This document shows positions 1 to 10,875 of a DNA stretch of 64,000 nt, in pieces (the first letter of the stretch is position 1; every line of letters begins with the position of its first letter). The translations under genes and the position numbers were made by a program. The stretch comes from Talpa occidentalis (Eukaryota > Chordata > Mammalia > Eulipotyphla > Talpidae), in assembly GCF_014898055.3 (NCBI RefSeq), contig NW_023601543.1, positions 11,307,314 to 11,371,313 of the forward strand, read 5' to 3'. The notes under the pieces were generated by a model that ran no database searches, was not told the DNA's origin, and worked only from the letters and a program-made list of their open reading frames with translations.

Positions 1-67
1 CTGTTTTACTCTTACACTTTCCCTTTGGTAACCACCATTCTGTTCTTAGAAGCTAAGAGTATTTGCA

Positions 68-328
68 CCTCCCTGGTGGCGCAAGGGGTTAAGCAGCACT
101 ATGAACTTACCTGCAGCCACTGCAGCACAAGTTCCATCTCTGGCCAGAGAGCTGATCTACATGGTGCAGCAGACCTCTCCTGTCTTGCTGCTCCCCCCTC
201 AGCAGTGTATTTCAGTAGATCTGCCTGTTCTGCTCCCCACTCTGTCTCTGGTGAATCCTCTCACCCCTGCACCTCTGGTCTGCACCCCTGTTCTTGTATG
301 CATAAATAAAATCTTTTTTTTAAAAAAG
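68..328 (+). mobile_element. tRNA-derived SINE, type A (first of a tandem pair)
   Basis: It opens CCTCCCTGGTGGCGCAAGG and ends at CATAAATAAAATC plus an A/T tail. The motif CTAAGAGT precedes it at 53 and follows it at 331, so it is flanked by a short target duplication that it shares with the next SINE. Confidence 0.93.
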
Positions 329-339
329 AAACTAAGAGT

Positions 340-639
340 GGGCCTCCCTGGTGGCGCAGCGGTTGAGCGTTGGGTTGCGAAGCTGCCCGCAGCCTCTGCA
401 GTGCCGGTTTGATCCCCGGCTGCTCCCCGGCCACCGGAGGAGGGTCCCACATGGCGCGCAGACCTCTCCTGCCGCCCGCTGCTCCCCTCAGCAGTGTACT
501 TTGGTCCTTCTGCCTGTTCTGCTCCCTGCTCTGGCTCTGGTGAATTCTCTTACCCTCCCGCGCTTCTGACTGTACCCGGTGCTTGTATACATAAATAAAA
601 TAAGTAAATAAATAAATACATAAATCTCTAAAAAAAAAG
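340..639 (+). mobile_element. tRNA-derived SINE, type B (second of a tandem pair)
   Basis: Nearly full length, with the CCGGAGGAGGGTCCCACATG segment typical of type B. The tail is (AATA)n then A9. The flanking AAACTAAGAGT appears on both sides (330-339 and 640-650), a third occurrence of the target motif counting that before the first SINE. Confidence 0.95.
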
Positions 640-659
640 AAACTAAGAGTATTTTTGTT

Positions 660-890
660 TTGCTTGTTCATTTGCTTTGTTTCTTTATCTCCCACATATG
701 TGTGAAATCATGGTATTTGTCTTTGTTTGTCTGACTGATTTCACTTAGCATAATACATTCTAGGTCCATCCATGTTGTCATAAATGAGAAGATTTCATCT
801 TTTTTGTTTAATGGCTGAGTAAGTACATCATTCTGTATATATATACCACACCTTCTTTATCCATTCATCTGTCAATAGGAAAAAAAAAAG
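660..890 (-). mobile_element. L1 3' fragment, antisense
   Basis: The reverse strand carries the familiar L1 3' region; on + it reads TCATGGTATTTGTCTTTG, then CACTTAGCATAATACATTCT and CTTTATCCATTCATCTGTCA. It is degenerate and has no usable frame. Confidence 0.85.
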
Positions 891-896
891 TATGTC

Positions 897-2155
897 TTTT
901 TTCAATAGGTGGTGCTGGGTTAATTAGAAATCCAAATGGGAAAAAAGTGAGTCTTGACCTTTATTGTTTTTGATATATAAAAATTAATTGCAGGTGAACT
1001 GCTGATCTAAATGTGAAAGGTAAAGCAGTAGAGCTTTTAGGTGAATATCTTCATAATCATGATCATAAGGTGGGCAAAGATTTCTTAAATAAGGTACTCA
1101 ATGTCCAAACTTTACAGGAAAAAAATAGACTATGTTAAGATCATAAATATATGTTTACCAAAAGACACTGTTAATAAAGTTAAAGATAATCTATACAATA
1201 AGAGAAGATAATTGCAATACACATAATCTACAAGGGACTTATATCAAATATATGTAAGGAATGCTTTAAAAAGTAATTATAAATAAGAAAAAGCCTGACA
1301 AAAGAGTAGAAACATGGACAAAATATGTAAACAGATATTTCCAGATAGTCAGAAAATATATGAAAAAATACTTCACTTCATTACTCATCAGGGAAATACA
1401 GATTAAAAGCACAACATGATACTACCACCTACTCACCAGGAGGTTTAGATTGAAAATGACAGAAAAGACCAGGTGTTTTCTAGAATTATCATACAGTTGT
1501 GCACCTTTTAAAGAACTTTTGGTCAGTGTCAGACTATGCATATGACGGGTGACCAATAGATTATACATAGAACCTAAGTGGTGTGTTGTAGGCTCCACCG
1601 TCTAGGTTTGTGTAATTACCCTCTCTCACTTTGCACAATGACAAAATTGCCTAATGACACATTTCCCAGAATGTAACCCTGTTGTTAAGCATGCATGGCT
1701 GTGCTTTCATGGTGGCAGTATAAATTTATGCAAGCATTTAAAAAAAACCTGAACAAATGTATATCCTTTAACCCAGACTTCTGCTCCAAGGTCTATACCT
1801 AATAGAAATGCATGCATATGTTTACCAGTAAACATGTACAAGAATATGCATAGCAGCACATTTGTAATAGCCCCAAATGGGAAACTTACCTAAATGCCCA
1901 TGAAACATAGAATGAATAGATAAATTATCTCTAATGATATAATGGAATACTATTATATCTACTAGCATAAGGATCAATGTACAACTACACACAGGATGTA
2001 GATCACTCACAAACATAAATTGGGGAGAAAGTGATAAACATAAAAGAATACATACGGTCTCACTCTTTTTGATATAAAGGTCAAAATTATTGTGTTAGAA
2101 ATCAGCAGAGGTTACTAGAGGGACTAGAAGGAGGCAAGAGTAGGACTTCTGAGGG
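897..2155 (+). mobile_element. L1 ORF2 end/3' UTR fragment, sense, interrupted
   Basis: Old L1 sequence, with the 'aatacagattaaaagcacaa' and 'aatagccccaaatgggaaac' motifs seen in L1 3' halves. Many stops. A DNA-transposon relic sits inside at about 1515-1712, splitting it. Confidence 0.8.
1515..1712 (-). mobile_element. Non-autonomous DNA transposon relic nested in L1
   Basis: Contains CTCCACCGTCTAGGTTTGTG and GACAAAATTGCCTAATGACA, matching a widespread mammalian element that begins TACAGTCATGCG and is bounded by inverted repeats. A relative lies at 13622-13785. The exact family name is not recalled. Confidence 0.65.
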
Positions 2156-2165
2156 GTTGGCATTA

Positions 2166-2300
2166 CACTGCTTCTTTTTAAAATTAATTTTTATTGCAGT
2201 AACATTGGTTTATAACATTATATATGTTATATATGTTTCAGTTGTACAGCAGTATAATTCGGTGTCTGTATATGTAATATTTTGTTTCTTAATCTGGGAC
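2166..2300 (-). mobile_element. L1 3' end fragment, antisense
   Basis: On +, the sequence TTTTTATTGCAGTAACATTG, TTTCAGTTGTACAGCAGTAT and ATTCGGTGTCTGTATATG is the reverse of the L1M-type 3' terminus. Confidence 0.75.
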
Positions 2301-2539
2301 CTGCTTATACAGAAGGACTCAACTTTAGAAAATTCATGGACTGTACTCTTAAGATTTGTTCTTACTTCTGTATGTTTGTTATAAAGCAATTAAAAATATT
2401 TTTGAACCACAAGAAAATATAAGAGAATAAGGTAAATATTTATCTTGTCTCTGAAAAATTTTTTTTTAAGTAAAACAACACCATAACTAAAACAGACAAC
2501 ACTGGTAATTTTGATGAGTTGACATTTTGAAATGCATAT

Positions 2540-3260
2540 ACATCAAAAGAAATTTAATGAAAGAAATTGAAAAAACTTTTCCAAAACATTACAAATGTTT
2601 ACTGCGCTCAATTCATAAAGATCTCATACAAATATGGTTTCTTTAATAGGACTATTTATGTAAAGTTAATTAGTAGATTATGAAGATAAAATACTAAGGA
2701 AAATATCAGAAAGGTTATAGTTTGTTAACAATCAAAGAAATGGAAATAACAAATTATCAGATACCTTTTTGTTTATTAGATACAATGGTTATGAAATAAT
2801 GATAATTACTTTCAGTGGGGGTGGTAATGATGTGGTCTCTCTTACACTCTATTAACAGAAGTGGAAACTCATATAACAATTCTGGAAAGGAACTTGAGGA
2901 CATCTACCTAGAGTCTGGAGAATTTTCATGTCTTTGAAATAATAATAATAAATCTGTTTGTAGAAATCTAATCTACCTAAAATATGAACACAACAGGTAA
3001 ATGTATAGGGACATGATTATTATAGCATTACTTATAACATCAAAATAATTGGAAATAAATTAATATTGTTCAACTTGGGAATGTTTGTTATATTATGGTA
3101 TAGACACAGACTTAGATATGCAAACATTAAACATCATATCTTGTCAGAAAATTTTAGCACAGGATAAATATGATACAGAATTATTGAAAAGAACAGGATA
3201 CAAAAATCATATTAAATTGTAACTATATGTAATATATGAACATGCATATTATGCATGTTT
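2540..3260 (+). mobile_element. Degenerate L1 fragment, sense
   Basis: AT-rich, with 'attatagcattacttataac' and 'ggaaataaattaatattg' stretches like an old L1 3' region. Diverged, so borders are approximate. It ends beside a TA-rich tract at 3258-3300 and AGAGACAGAGAG repeats at 3302-3320. Confidence 0.55.
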
Positions 3261-3336
3261 ATGTATATATATATATATGTATATTGGATATATTATATAG
3301 AGTGACAGAGACAGAGAGAGAAAAAAAGGTTAAGTC

Positions 3337-3738
3337 ACATAGCATATTTGTCTGGGCTGCCATAACAAAATATCACAGACTGGGTGGCTGAACGGAAAAT
3401 TTTCCTCACAGTTCTGGAGGCTAGATGTCAGAGACCAAGTGTCCATAGGTCCATTTCTTGTGAAGCCTCTCTCCTTGGCTTGCATATGGCCACCTTCTCG
3501 CTCTGTCCTCATGTAATCTTCCCACTGCATGCCCATCCTTGCTGTCTCTCAGACAGTCCAAATTTCCTATTATAAGAGCACCAGTCATATTGGTTTAAAA
3601 TTCTCCTTCATAACTGCACTTAACATGAACCACCTCTTTAAAAGCCCTATCTCCAAAGACAGCCATATTATTAGGTATTAGGGGTTAGAACTTTAACATA
3701 TGAATTTTGAGGGGGGTGCTATTTGACCCATAACATGC
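3337..3738 (-). mobile_element. MaLR-type (ERVL) solo LTR, antisense
   Basis: On + it reads GTCTGGGCTGCCATAACAAA, then CACAGTTCTGGAGGCTAG and ends TATGAATTTTGAGGGGGG. This is the reverse complement of a common mammalian LTR type whose sense strand includes 'aattcatatgttgaagttct'. No internal retroviral genes are seen. Confidence 0.75.
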
Positions 3739-4752
3739 AGACACCAAATTTTCTACCCAACACAATTGTGGAGGATGCCAAATTGAGAAGGGCTAGGCAG
3801 GGTAGAGGGAGTACCACCTTAGTCCTCGAGGTTGGTGCCATCATTAACAAAAAGGGAGAAAAGATGGGGAAGGGTCCCTGAGGAGTGATCAAAGACCCAA
3901 CACCACCTCAAGGTCATGCGGCTTTTTTATTTCCTACAATCAATTTCATAATCATGCATGTATAAAATATATGTAAGAATGGGAAAAGTAAAAATATTTA
4001 GAATTTACTAAAACAGTGTAGCTGTTGCCCCCTGGTGGTTCATTCGGAAATTGTTTTGGGGTGAGGAAATAACGCAGTCCTCTGCTCTGGGCTCAGAGCT
4101 GCTACTACTTCAGTCTTAACCTCGGGCCCAAACTAAGGCTGGTCACATCACTGAATATAATATGGGTTCTGAAATTCTAAATGTTTCCCCCTCTGATCAT
4201 GTCACTATATGCTATCAGTGTAAGTTGGATGTAAACGTAGGATGGGAAGGAGAAAACTCATTGACATAGGAGTCTTTCCCATGACCAGGGTTTATATCCT
4301 GGCAAGGACCCATGGAACCAATATTATGTGCTGCTGGAATGACAACAGAGTTATGGAATGGGGGAGTGGAGAGGACAAACGGTGATTTACAATAAATGAA
4401 GTGGACATCAGAATTGATTTGATATCGAGGAAAGAATCTGAAAGTTCAAGGTGTCAGAGCTGTGGCAACATTAGAATGGAGTTGCAGTGTGAGCCCAGAT
4501 AAACTACCACTAGGCTGGGTTCCCTGGGAAAGCTCAGAACATATTCCTTCAACAGGAATGCATTGGTAAGCAGGGACACCAGGTTTTTTGAGAAGATCAG
4601 CAATAATTGCCTTCTTCAGACCAGGAATATCAGTAGGAGATGCTGTGGTAAAACTGGGTCCCCTAGTATCAGTGGGGATGATAGGGTTCTGGTATAGCAG
4701 AAGCTGATGATCTTTAGCTCACTTAGGCAAGATGGGAATTATCATAATGGAC
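3739..4752. other. Unassigned intergenic sequence
   Basis: Apart from the candidate CTCF site I see no gene, SINE or clear LINE in this kilobase. Frames are short and full of stops. Confidence 0.6.
4023..4040 (-). promoter_or_regulatory. Candidate CTCF binding site
   Basis: TTGCCCCCTGGTGG on the + strand matches the reverse complement of the CTCF core (GCGCCCCCTGGTGG) at 12 of 14 positions. It lies in non-repeat sequence, not in a SINE. Orientation and occupancy cannot be judged without chromatin data. Confidence 0.5.
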
Positions 4753-5060
4753 CATGTCATGGGCTGAATTGTGTCCCCTCTCGAATTCAAATGTTGAAGT
4801 CCTAATCTCTGGGACTTCAGAATTCAATTGTATTTGGAGAAAGGGCCTTTAAAGAGATAATTAAGGTCAAATTAGGTCACACTGGTGAGCTCTAATCCCA
4901 TAGGATTTGGTGTCCTAATGAGAAGAGGAGGTAAGGAGACCAAATTTGCTAATAGCTTGTCTTGTACTTCTAGCCTCCAGACTGTGAGAAAACAAATTTC
5001 TGATGTTTAAGCCATCTAATCTCTGGTACTTTGTTATGTCAGCCAAGCAGACTGTTACAG
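4753..5060 (+). mobile_element. MLT1-type (ERVL-MaLR) LTR with internal deletion
   Basis: Starts TGTCATGGGCTGAATTGTGT, contains ATGTTGAAGTCCTAATCTCT, and ends with the LTR 3' end 'tctggtactttgttatgtca'. The middle third of a usual MLT1 LTR is missing. Confidence 0.8.
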
Positions 5061-5855
5061 GCCACAGGGCTGGAGTAGCAACTGAAATGCTTGACCTGCA
5101 AAAATTTGTAACAATGGTTAATAGACATGGTATTCTTAAGGCTAAGAGAGATGGGTAGTGAACTAAGGTGATAGCTGACTTGTCTGTCCCCTAGAAATTT
5201 AAAACTGGGGAGTAAAAGGCTAATGTCAGTCACTGCAATGGAAAATCATGATCCTTTATTCAGTTTCCAAACATATAAATTGGTGCATAGCTCCAGAGTC
5301 CAGAAATTGAAGGGAAGGCTGGTTGCTCTTGGGGAAGAATTCCACAGTGCCTCTGAAAGCATGTATAAGAAGGAGTCCCCAGTGCTTCCCCAAAAGTTCC
5401 AATGTCCATTTACCTTCAAGTATACTGGGAAGACAGGTGAAGCAAGGTGGTCAGTCACCAAGGTTAGGAGTCATGGGCAGTGGACTCTGGAGCTAGCATT
5501 TAGATATTTCAAGCTCTCCAGGCTCGACGCTATGGAAAAGGAGGACTTGCCCAAAATTTCACTTAGCAGTTATTGAGTAAACAAACAAGTGCCCATCTGG
5601 GGCAGACAGGGTGTCTGTAAAAGTCAGATATCAGCTGGAGTCTCCAGCTGACAGCATTGTCATTGGGGAGTCCCATATAATTGACTTACTGTCCTGCCCC
5701 TCATCAGCAAGTATCTGGGTACTCTGAGGCGGACCTGATTTTCTCTGGCTTCGAGTTCTGGCTTGGACTGAATTAATTTAGTAAGCAGATGTTCTCACCA
5801 TTTCACCCTCACTGACACTCTTCCCCATACTGGAGACTGATAAATGTAGAAATTA
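5061..5855. other. Unassigned intergenic sequence with a 117-codon frame
   Basis: An ATG-initiated frame runs 5223-5576 on +. I recognise no domain in it, codon content is unremarkable, and there is no neighbouring exon structure, so I treat it as chance. Nothing else is visible. Confidence 0.4.
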
Positions 5856-6024
5856 AGAGCCCAGCCCTGGCTGCATATTTGCATCACCCAGGGAGTTTTT
5901 AAAATTCCCAAAGCCAAGGCTGCAACCCATGCCAATTACATCAGAGTCTCTGGGGGTGGAAGCCTGGCATGTTTTTTACGGCTCCCCAGGTGCCTGTGTT
6001 GTGCAGCAGAAGTTGAGAAACAGT
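5856..6024 (-). mobile_element. MER5-type hAT (Charlie) element
   Basis: Contains CATCACCCAGGGAGTTTTTA, AGAGTCTCTGGGGGTGGAAG and ends GAAGTTGAGAAACAGTG, matching the terminal inverted repeat of this small non-autonomous family. Confidence 0.75.
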
Positions 6025-6222
6025 GCTTCGAAGTTCAGACAAATGTGGGTTGAGGCCTGGCCCTGCTACTCATGGGCTGATGGACCTTAAATAATTACCT
6101 AACTTTTCTGAATCTCAATTTCTTCATCTCTGAAAGGGTTGAATGAGGAGTCAATGGGTGAATCCAATAAAGCCTGGTGCCTATACAACGGTAAGTGCTT
6201 AACCAATGGAAGTTGTCAATGC
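6025..6222 (+). mobile_element. MIR element
   Basis: The order 'gctactcatgggctgatg', 'ttttctgaatctcaatttc', 'tcatctctgaaagggttgaa' and 'taagtgcttaaccaatg' is that of the MIR body. It directly abuts the MER5-type element. Confidence 0.75.
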
Positions 6223-7284
6223 ATTTTTAGAAGACAGTCTATTGCTATCATTAATGGCGAATGAAAGTAATTTCACACTCTTAAAAGCACTCATTTGGGA
6301 AATCAGCTCTCCAAATGGAGGAATAAGAAAAGATCAACTCTAGCCACAAATATCAATATATATTGTGATTCTAACTCCTGCTGAGCTTTAAAGAGACTGA
6401 GAGATAATGTGATCTGTGCTCTCCAAGGATTCACAAGTCTAGTTGTGGGGAGAACAGACATATAGACAAAGAAAGAGAAAGTTAACCTTAACTTATACTA
6501 CCAATGACAAACACATTCTCACTCCGTGCTGGAATGGCCAGGAGACTTTTTACAAAGAGGGATGTGGCTTTGTAAGGAACTTGACTTCGAAATATGGTAG
6601 AGAGGGTTGGGAAGAGGATCTCAGGCAGACAAAATGGCCCAGTAGAGCTCCAAAGTCCAATGGCTCAAATAAAGATGGGTGGACTGGTCTGATTGTAGCA
6701 GAGGGTTTGCTATGGAAAGTAGTGTGGGGAGGCTTAGGAAGAACTTGAGTCCTAGATAAGGGCTATGGGCCTATCTGTAAGTTCTTCAGGATTGTGTATG
6801 TGTGTGTGGGGGGGGCTGTGTGTGTATTGTAATGGAACCTTTGAGCTAATTAATCACATCCCTCCCCTAGGGGATCTGAACTAATAGAAAGAAACATATA
6901 CATAAATCAAAAACAAAGTTAAAAGCTTTGCTAATGATAAAACTGTGATGGTCCCCAAGGCCAAATTGGACTTCCTACTCTTTACTCCTAAGGTAGAGGA
7001 AATTTTAGCTATCTAGTCCACTGGCAGGATAAACCCTGACATGGTTGCATAAGCAGGAAGCAGAGAAACTATTTGCCCTTGTACAGAGAAATGAAGCAAC
7101 AGGTCAGGGCATTTATTTGCAGTGTCCTCAAACATTGTAACCCTGCCCAGAATTGGAACCAATGGGAAACAGGCCATCACAAAAAGGCACATTTTAAATA
7201 TAATTTTAGGAAGTTAATTGAGTCCTGAAGAGATCATGGACCCCAGAATAAAGATCCCCGATATAAACAATAAATGAAGGGTTT
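6223..7284. other. Unassigned intergenic sequence
   Basis: No gene is recognised. A 101-codon frame at 6443-6748 begins with GTG, not ATG, and resembles nothing known to me. A GT/G-rich run lies at 6795-6830. Confidence 0.5.
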
Positions 7285-8205
7285 TTCCTTAGAGAAATGA
7301 AGGAGCAGATAAATTATTCATAATAGCCCCAAACTGGAAACAACCAAAATGTCCCTTTTAAATAGTTAAACATACATCCATATCATGGAACACTACTCAG
7401 CAATTAGGAGGAAAGAAGTGCCAGTATGCATAACATTGAATGAATTTCCAGAGATTTTTTTCCAGGGGAAAAATGGGCTCAAGGAGTTACATACAGCATG
7501 ATTCCACTTATCTAAGATTTCTGAGATGGCAAAATAATCAAAATGGAACATAGAGTTGTGGTCACTAGGGTTTAAGGATGTTGGAGGATGGAGGGAGGGG
7601 ATTGTTGTTAAAAGGTGTAGTACAAGGGGTCTTTGTGGTGGAACTGATCTGTGTCTTTTTTTAAAAGATTTATTTATTGATGCATTCAAGAACTGGGGTG
7701 CAGGCCAGAGGTGCAGGGGGTAAGGGGATTCACCAGAGACAGAGTGGAGAGCAGAACAGGTGGATCTACTGAAATACATTGCTGAGGGGAGCAGCAGGCG
7801 AGACAGGAGAGGTCTGCTACCCCATGAGGTTCAGCTCCTTGGATGGGGATTGAACCCATGCCGCAGTGGCTGTCAATAGCCTGATAGCGCTGAGACTTTA
7901 ACCCCTGCACCACCAGGGAGACCCTGTTCTGTGTCTTGACTGTGGTGGTGAACATATAAATTTACCCATATGATAACATTATATAGACCTAATACACACA
8001 CATGTGTGTGCATGTAAAACTGGTGAAATCTTAATAAGGTCAGTGGGTTGTTTCACTGTCAGTTCCTGTTGTGACAGTGTTCTATAGTTATGCAAGATGT
8101 GACCTACTGGGGGGAATTGGGTGAAGGGTATGTGGACTCTGGTTTTCTTTCAACTGCACATGAGTCTACAATTAATGTAAGAAAGGGTTTTTAAGGAACA
8201 ACTTT
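7285..8205 (+). mobile_element. L1 3' fragment, sense, split by a SINE
   Basis: Shows 'aatagccccaaactggaaac', 'ggaacactactcagcaatta' and, after the SINE, the 3' end 'ggggggaattgggtgaaggg' of L1ME/MC-type elements. The first part closely resembles 10876-11060. Confidence 0.8.
7658..7926 (-). mobile_element. tRNA-derived SINE, type A, in L1
   Basis: Complete from the A-rich tail (T7 on +) to CCACCAGGGAGACCC. A 10-bp duplication, TCTGTGTCTT, lies at 7648-7657 and 7928-7937, so it inserted into the L1 fragment after that was in place. Confidence 0.95.
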
Positions 8206-8303
8206 CACAGAGCATTAAATATATACTATGATTCTCTTTGTAGTCATACATTCAAAAGAATAGATACATACGTCCTTGTATATGCACAAAAAAATTCAAG
8301 ATG

Positions 8304-8575
8304 TGCCTCCCCCGGTGGTGCAGTACTTGAGCACTGGGCTGCGAAACTGCCCGCAGCCTCTGCAGTGCCAGTTTGATCCCCGGCCACTGGCGAGGGTCCA
8401 CATGGCGCCACAGACCTCTCCTGCCACGCCCGCTGCTCCCCTCAGCAGTGTACTTCGGTCCTTCTGCCTGTTCTGCCCTGCTCTGGCTCTGGTGAATTCT
8501 CTCACCCTCCCACACTTCTGACTGTACCCAGTGCTTGTATAAATAAATAAATAAATAAATAAATCTTTAAAAAAA
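8304..8575 (+). mobile_element. tRNA-derived SINE, type B
   Basis: Begins GCCTCCCCCGGTGGTGCAG and ends (AAAT)n plus A9. Flanks carry ATTCAAGATGT before and ATTCAAGAATGT after. About 14 bases following the B box (CCCCGGCTGCT region) are missing compared with the copy at 18264. Confidence 0.94.
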
Positions 8576-8584
8576 AATTCAAGA

Positions 8585-9161
8585 ATGTCACACAAGATCA
8601 ATTAGTAATACTAGGTTTGTGGGCCTGTGGTGAGGAGACCCACTCTTCTCCTTGCATGCTTTTATACTCTGAATTATTTTTAACAATGTGCATATTTCCT
8701 TTTTGATTGTAAAGAAAAAATAGTTGAAGAAAGTAAAGCCTTGTCACTGGAATCAGACATGCTACTTTAATCCTCAGTGCCGGCTTTGATTCCTATCCTT
8801 TTGCATGCTCAGTGAAGGTTGCATTGTCGGCTGAGACTGTTGAACTCTTGAAGCAGGGACCCATACCTGATGGATATTTTTACTGTAACCAATGACCTCT
8901 ATGGGTCAAGGTAATAAGACTCCTCTTGTTGAAGTGGACCAAAAAAAAAAAGTAGATGAATCTATAGGAGATGACATAAAATTTTTTAAATAAATTAATT
9001 GAAGACAAAGAAAGCAGTAGAGCAATATTGAATTTAAGAACATGTGCTTGTGTGCCTGATTTGTGAAGATTGCATGTGAATGAATAGGTGTATGTACATA
9101 AAATATTTCTGGAAAAAACATCAGTGGTTACCACTAAGGAATGTATGCTTGATAAAATGAT
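8585..9161. other. Unassigned intergenic sequence
   Basis: AT-rich. No gene or clearly assignable repeat is seen. Confidence 0.5.
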
Positions 9162-9957
9162 GTCCTTCCCTGATGAGGTTCATGTTCGGTCCCCGGAGCT
9201 TGTGAAGATGCTATGGTACACAGCAAGGGGGAGCTGGAGCTGTAGGTGGAATTAAGATCGCTAGTCAGCTGACCTTGAGATGGGGGAGGCTGTCCTGGAT
9301 GATTAGGCATGCCCAGTGTAATCACAGGGGAGGAGGGCTTGTTAGTGTAAAGGGAGGCAGGAGAGTAGTGGGTCAGAATCAGAGAGAGTTGAAGCTGCTC
9401 GGCTGCTAACTTGGGAGGTGAAGAAAGAGGCAAAGAACCAAGGAAAAGAAAGGGCTTCCAAACAAAGATGAAAAAGAAACAACCAAAAAGAAAGCAAGGA
9501 TTCTCTCGAAGCAGAAAACACAAGTGAACAGGGTCTCTCTAGCGCCTCCAGAAGGAACACATAAGCTGACACCTTGATTTTAGCTCAGAGACACCCATTT
9601 TGGTCTTCCGTCCTAGCACACCGGAAGATAGCAGTTGCCGCCATCACTAGAGTGCCTGTGACCAAGCTGAAGTTCATTTCCTTGTGACCTACGGCCAGAG
9701 CAAGAAACATGAAAGGTGTTTCTAGACTAAAACTGGACACAGATGCAAAGAGACACGAAAAGCCAACTCTCACCAAATAAGAACTGGAAAGGGCAAATAC
9801 CAGGAAGAAACGATTGAGAAGATGCAAGAAAATCTTACGTACAACTTTCATTAAAAACTGCTAAAATGAAAAAAAAGTGTAAGATAATCAATCAGTGTTG
9901 TTTTAAGCCACCAACTTTGTGGTGATTTGTTGTAACAGAAATAGAAAACTAATATAA
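9162..9957 (+). mobile_element. LTR-like element (MaLR/ERVL type) carrying a retroposed insert
   Basis: Matches the common repeat with 'gaattaagatcgctagtcag', 'ctgaccttgagatggggg', 'gtgtaatcacaggggaggag', 'ctccagaaggaacacat' and the 3' part 'tgttttaagccaccaacttt'. It is split near its 3' end by the insert at 9619-9876. No viral gene is present. Confidence 0.7.
9619..9876 (+). pseudogene. Unidentified small retrocopy (processed pseudogene or retroposed RNA)
   Basis: This 258-nt block interrupts the LTR consensus exactly between 'cttccgtcctagca' and 'gtgtaagataat', and ends CATTAAAAACTGCTAAAATG plus A8, like a short polyadenylated mRNA (ATTAAA signal about 17 nt before the tail). The start holds GTTGCCGCCATC, resembling a Kozak context with a mutated ATG. 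The frame that follows has stops; a basic stretch, RKKRLRRCKKILRTTF, is readable near the end. I do not recognise the parent gene. Confidence 0.5.
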
Positions 9958-10161
9958 ATGGATTTGGAGGTAAATGGATACACTGGAATTTTTTACTTTT
10001 CAATTTATACCTTCTTTCTCAGAAAAAGGAACAAATTTATGGAATTTAAAAGCTAAGTGGTTACAAAGATAAATTATTTTAGTGAAAGCTCTGGAGCTCA
10101 GAGGGAAAAGGGAACTCTGAGCTCACTCAGCCCTGTTACAGCTAAAACACTTTCACTTTTT

Positions 10162-10423
10162 ATAAAAGATTTATTCATTTATGCATACAAGAACTGGGGT
10201 ACAGGCCAGAGGTGTGGGGGGTGAGAGGATTCACCAGAGACAGAGCGGGGAACAGAACAGGCAGACTGACTGAAACACACTGCTGAGGGGAGCAGCAGGC
10301 GAGACAGGAGAGGTCTGCTGCGCCATGTGGGTAGCTCCCTGGCTGGGGATTGAACACGTGCTGCAGCAGCTGAAGACAGCTTCATAGGTTGCATCTTAAC
10401 TCCTTGCGCCACCAGGGAGGCCC
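10162..10423 (-). mobile_element. tRNA-derived SINE, type A
   Basis: Full length. Flanking duplication AACACTTTCACTTTT (10146) versus AATACTTTCACTTTT (10424) differs at one base. Confidence 0.95.
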
Positions 10424-10620
10424 AATACTTTCACTTTTATCTGTTATCTATTATGACAGTGGGCTTTGGTGGCTGTATTAGTGTCAAGGTTCTCCAGGAA
10501 GAAAGAACCAGAAAGACCTACAGTTCTTCTCCTGTGTCTTTCTTTACTATTTTATACAACTCTCATACTTCTGACACCATGATTTGAGATGCCAGGATGA
10601 AGATCCCTGATGTAGACAAC

Positions 10621-10875
10621 ATTTATTTATTTTTTTATTTTTGCATAGCAGAACTGGGGTGTAGGCCAGAGGTGCAGGAGGGTAAGAGGATTCACCAGAG
10701 ACTGTGGGGAGCAGAGCAGGCAGATTTACTGAAATTCACTGCTAAGAGGAGCAGCAGGTGAGACAGGAGAGGTCTGCTGCACCATGTGGGTTAAATTAGC
10801 TCCCTGGCTGGGGATAGAACGCAGGCCATCGCAGTGATGGTGCTAAGACTTAACCCCTAGCCACCAGGGAGGCGC
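10621..10875 (-). mobile_element. tRNA-derived SINE, type A
   Basis: Flanked by TGATGTAGACAAC (10608) and TGATATAGACAAT (10876). More diverged than most, with GGAGGCGC in place of GGAGGCCC at its 5' end. Confidence 0.93.

Noticed and set aside
5223..5576. 117-codon ATG-initiated frame
   Set aside because: No recognisable domain, no neighbouring exons, and beside an LTR remnant.
9585..9851. 88-codon hydrophobic minus-strand frame
   Set aside because: It runs antisense to a poly(A)-bearing retrocopy; the poly(A) shows the parent RNA was on the plus strand.
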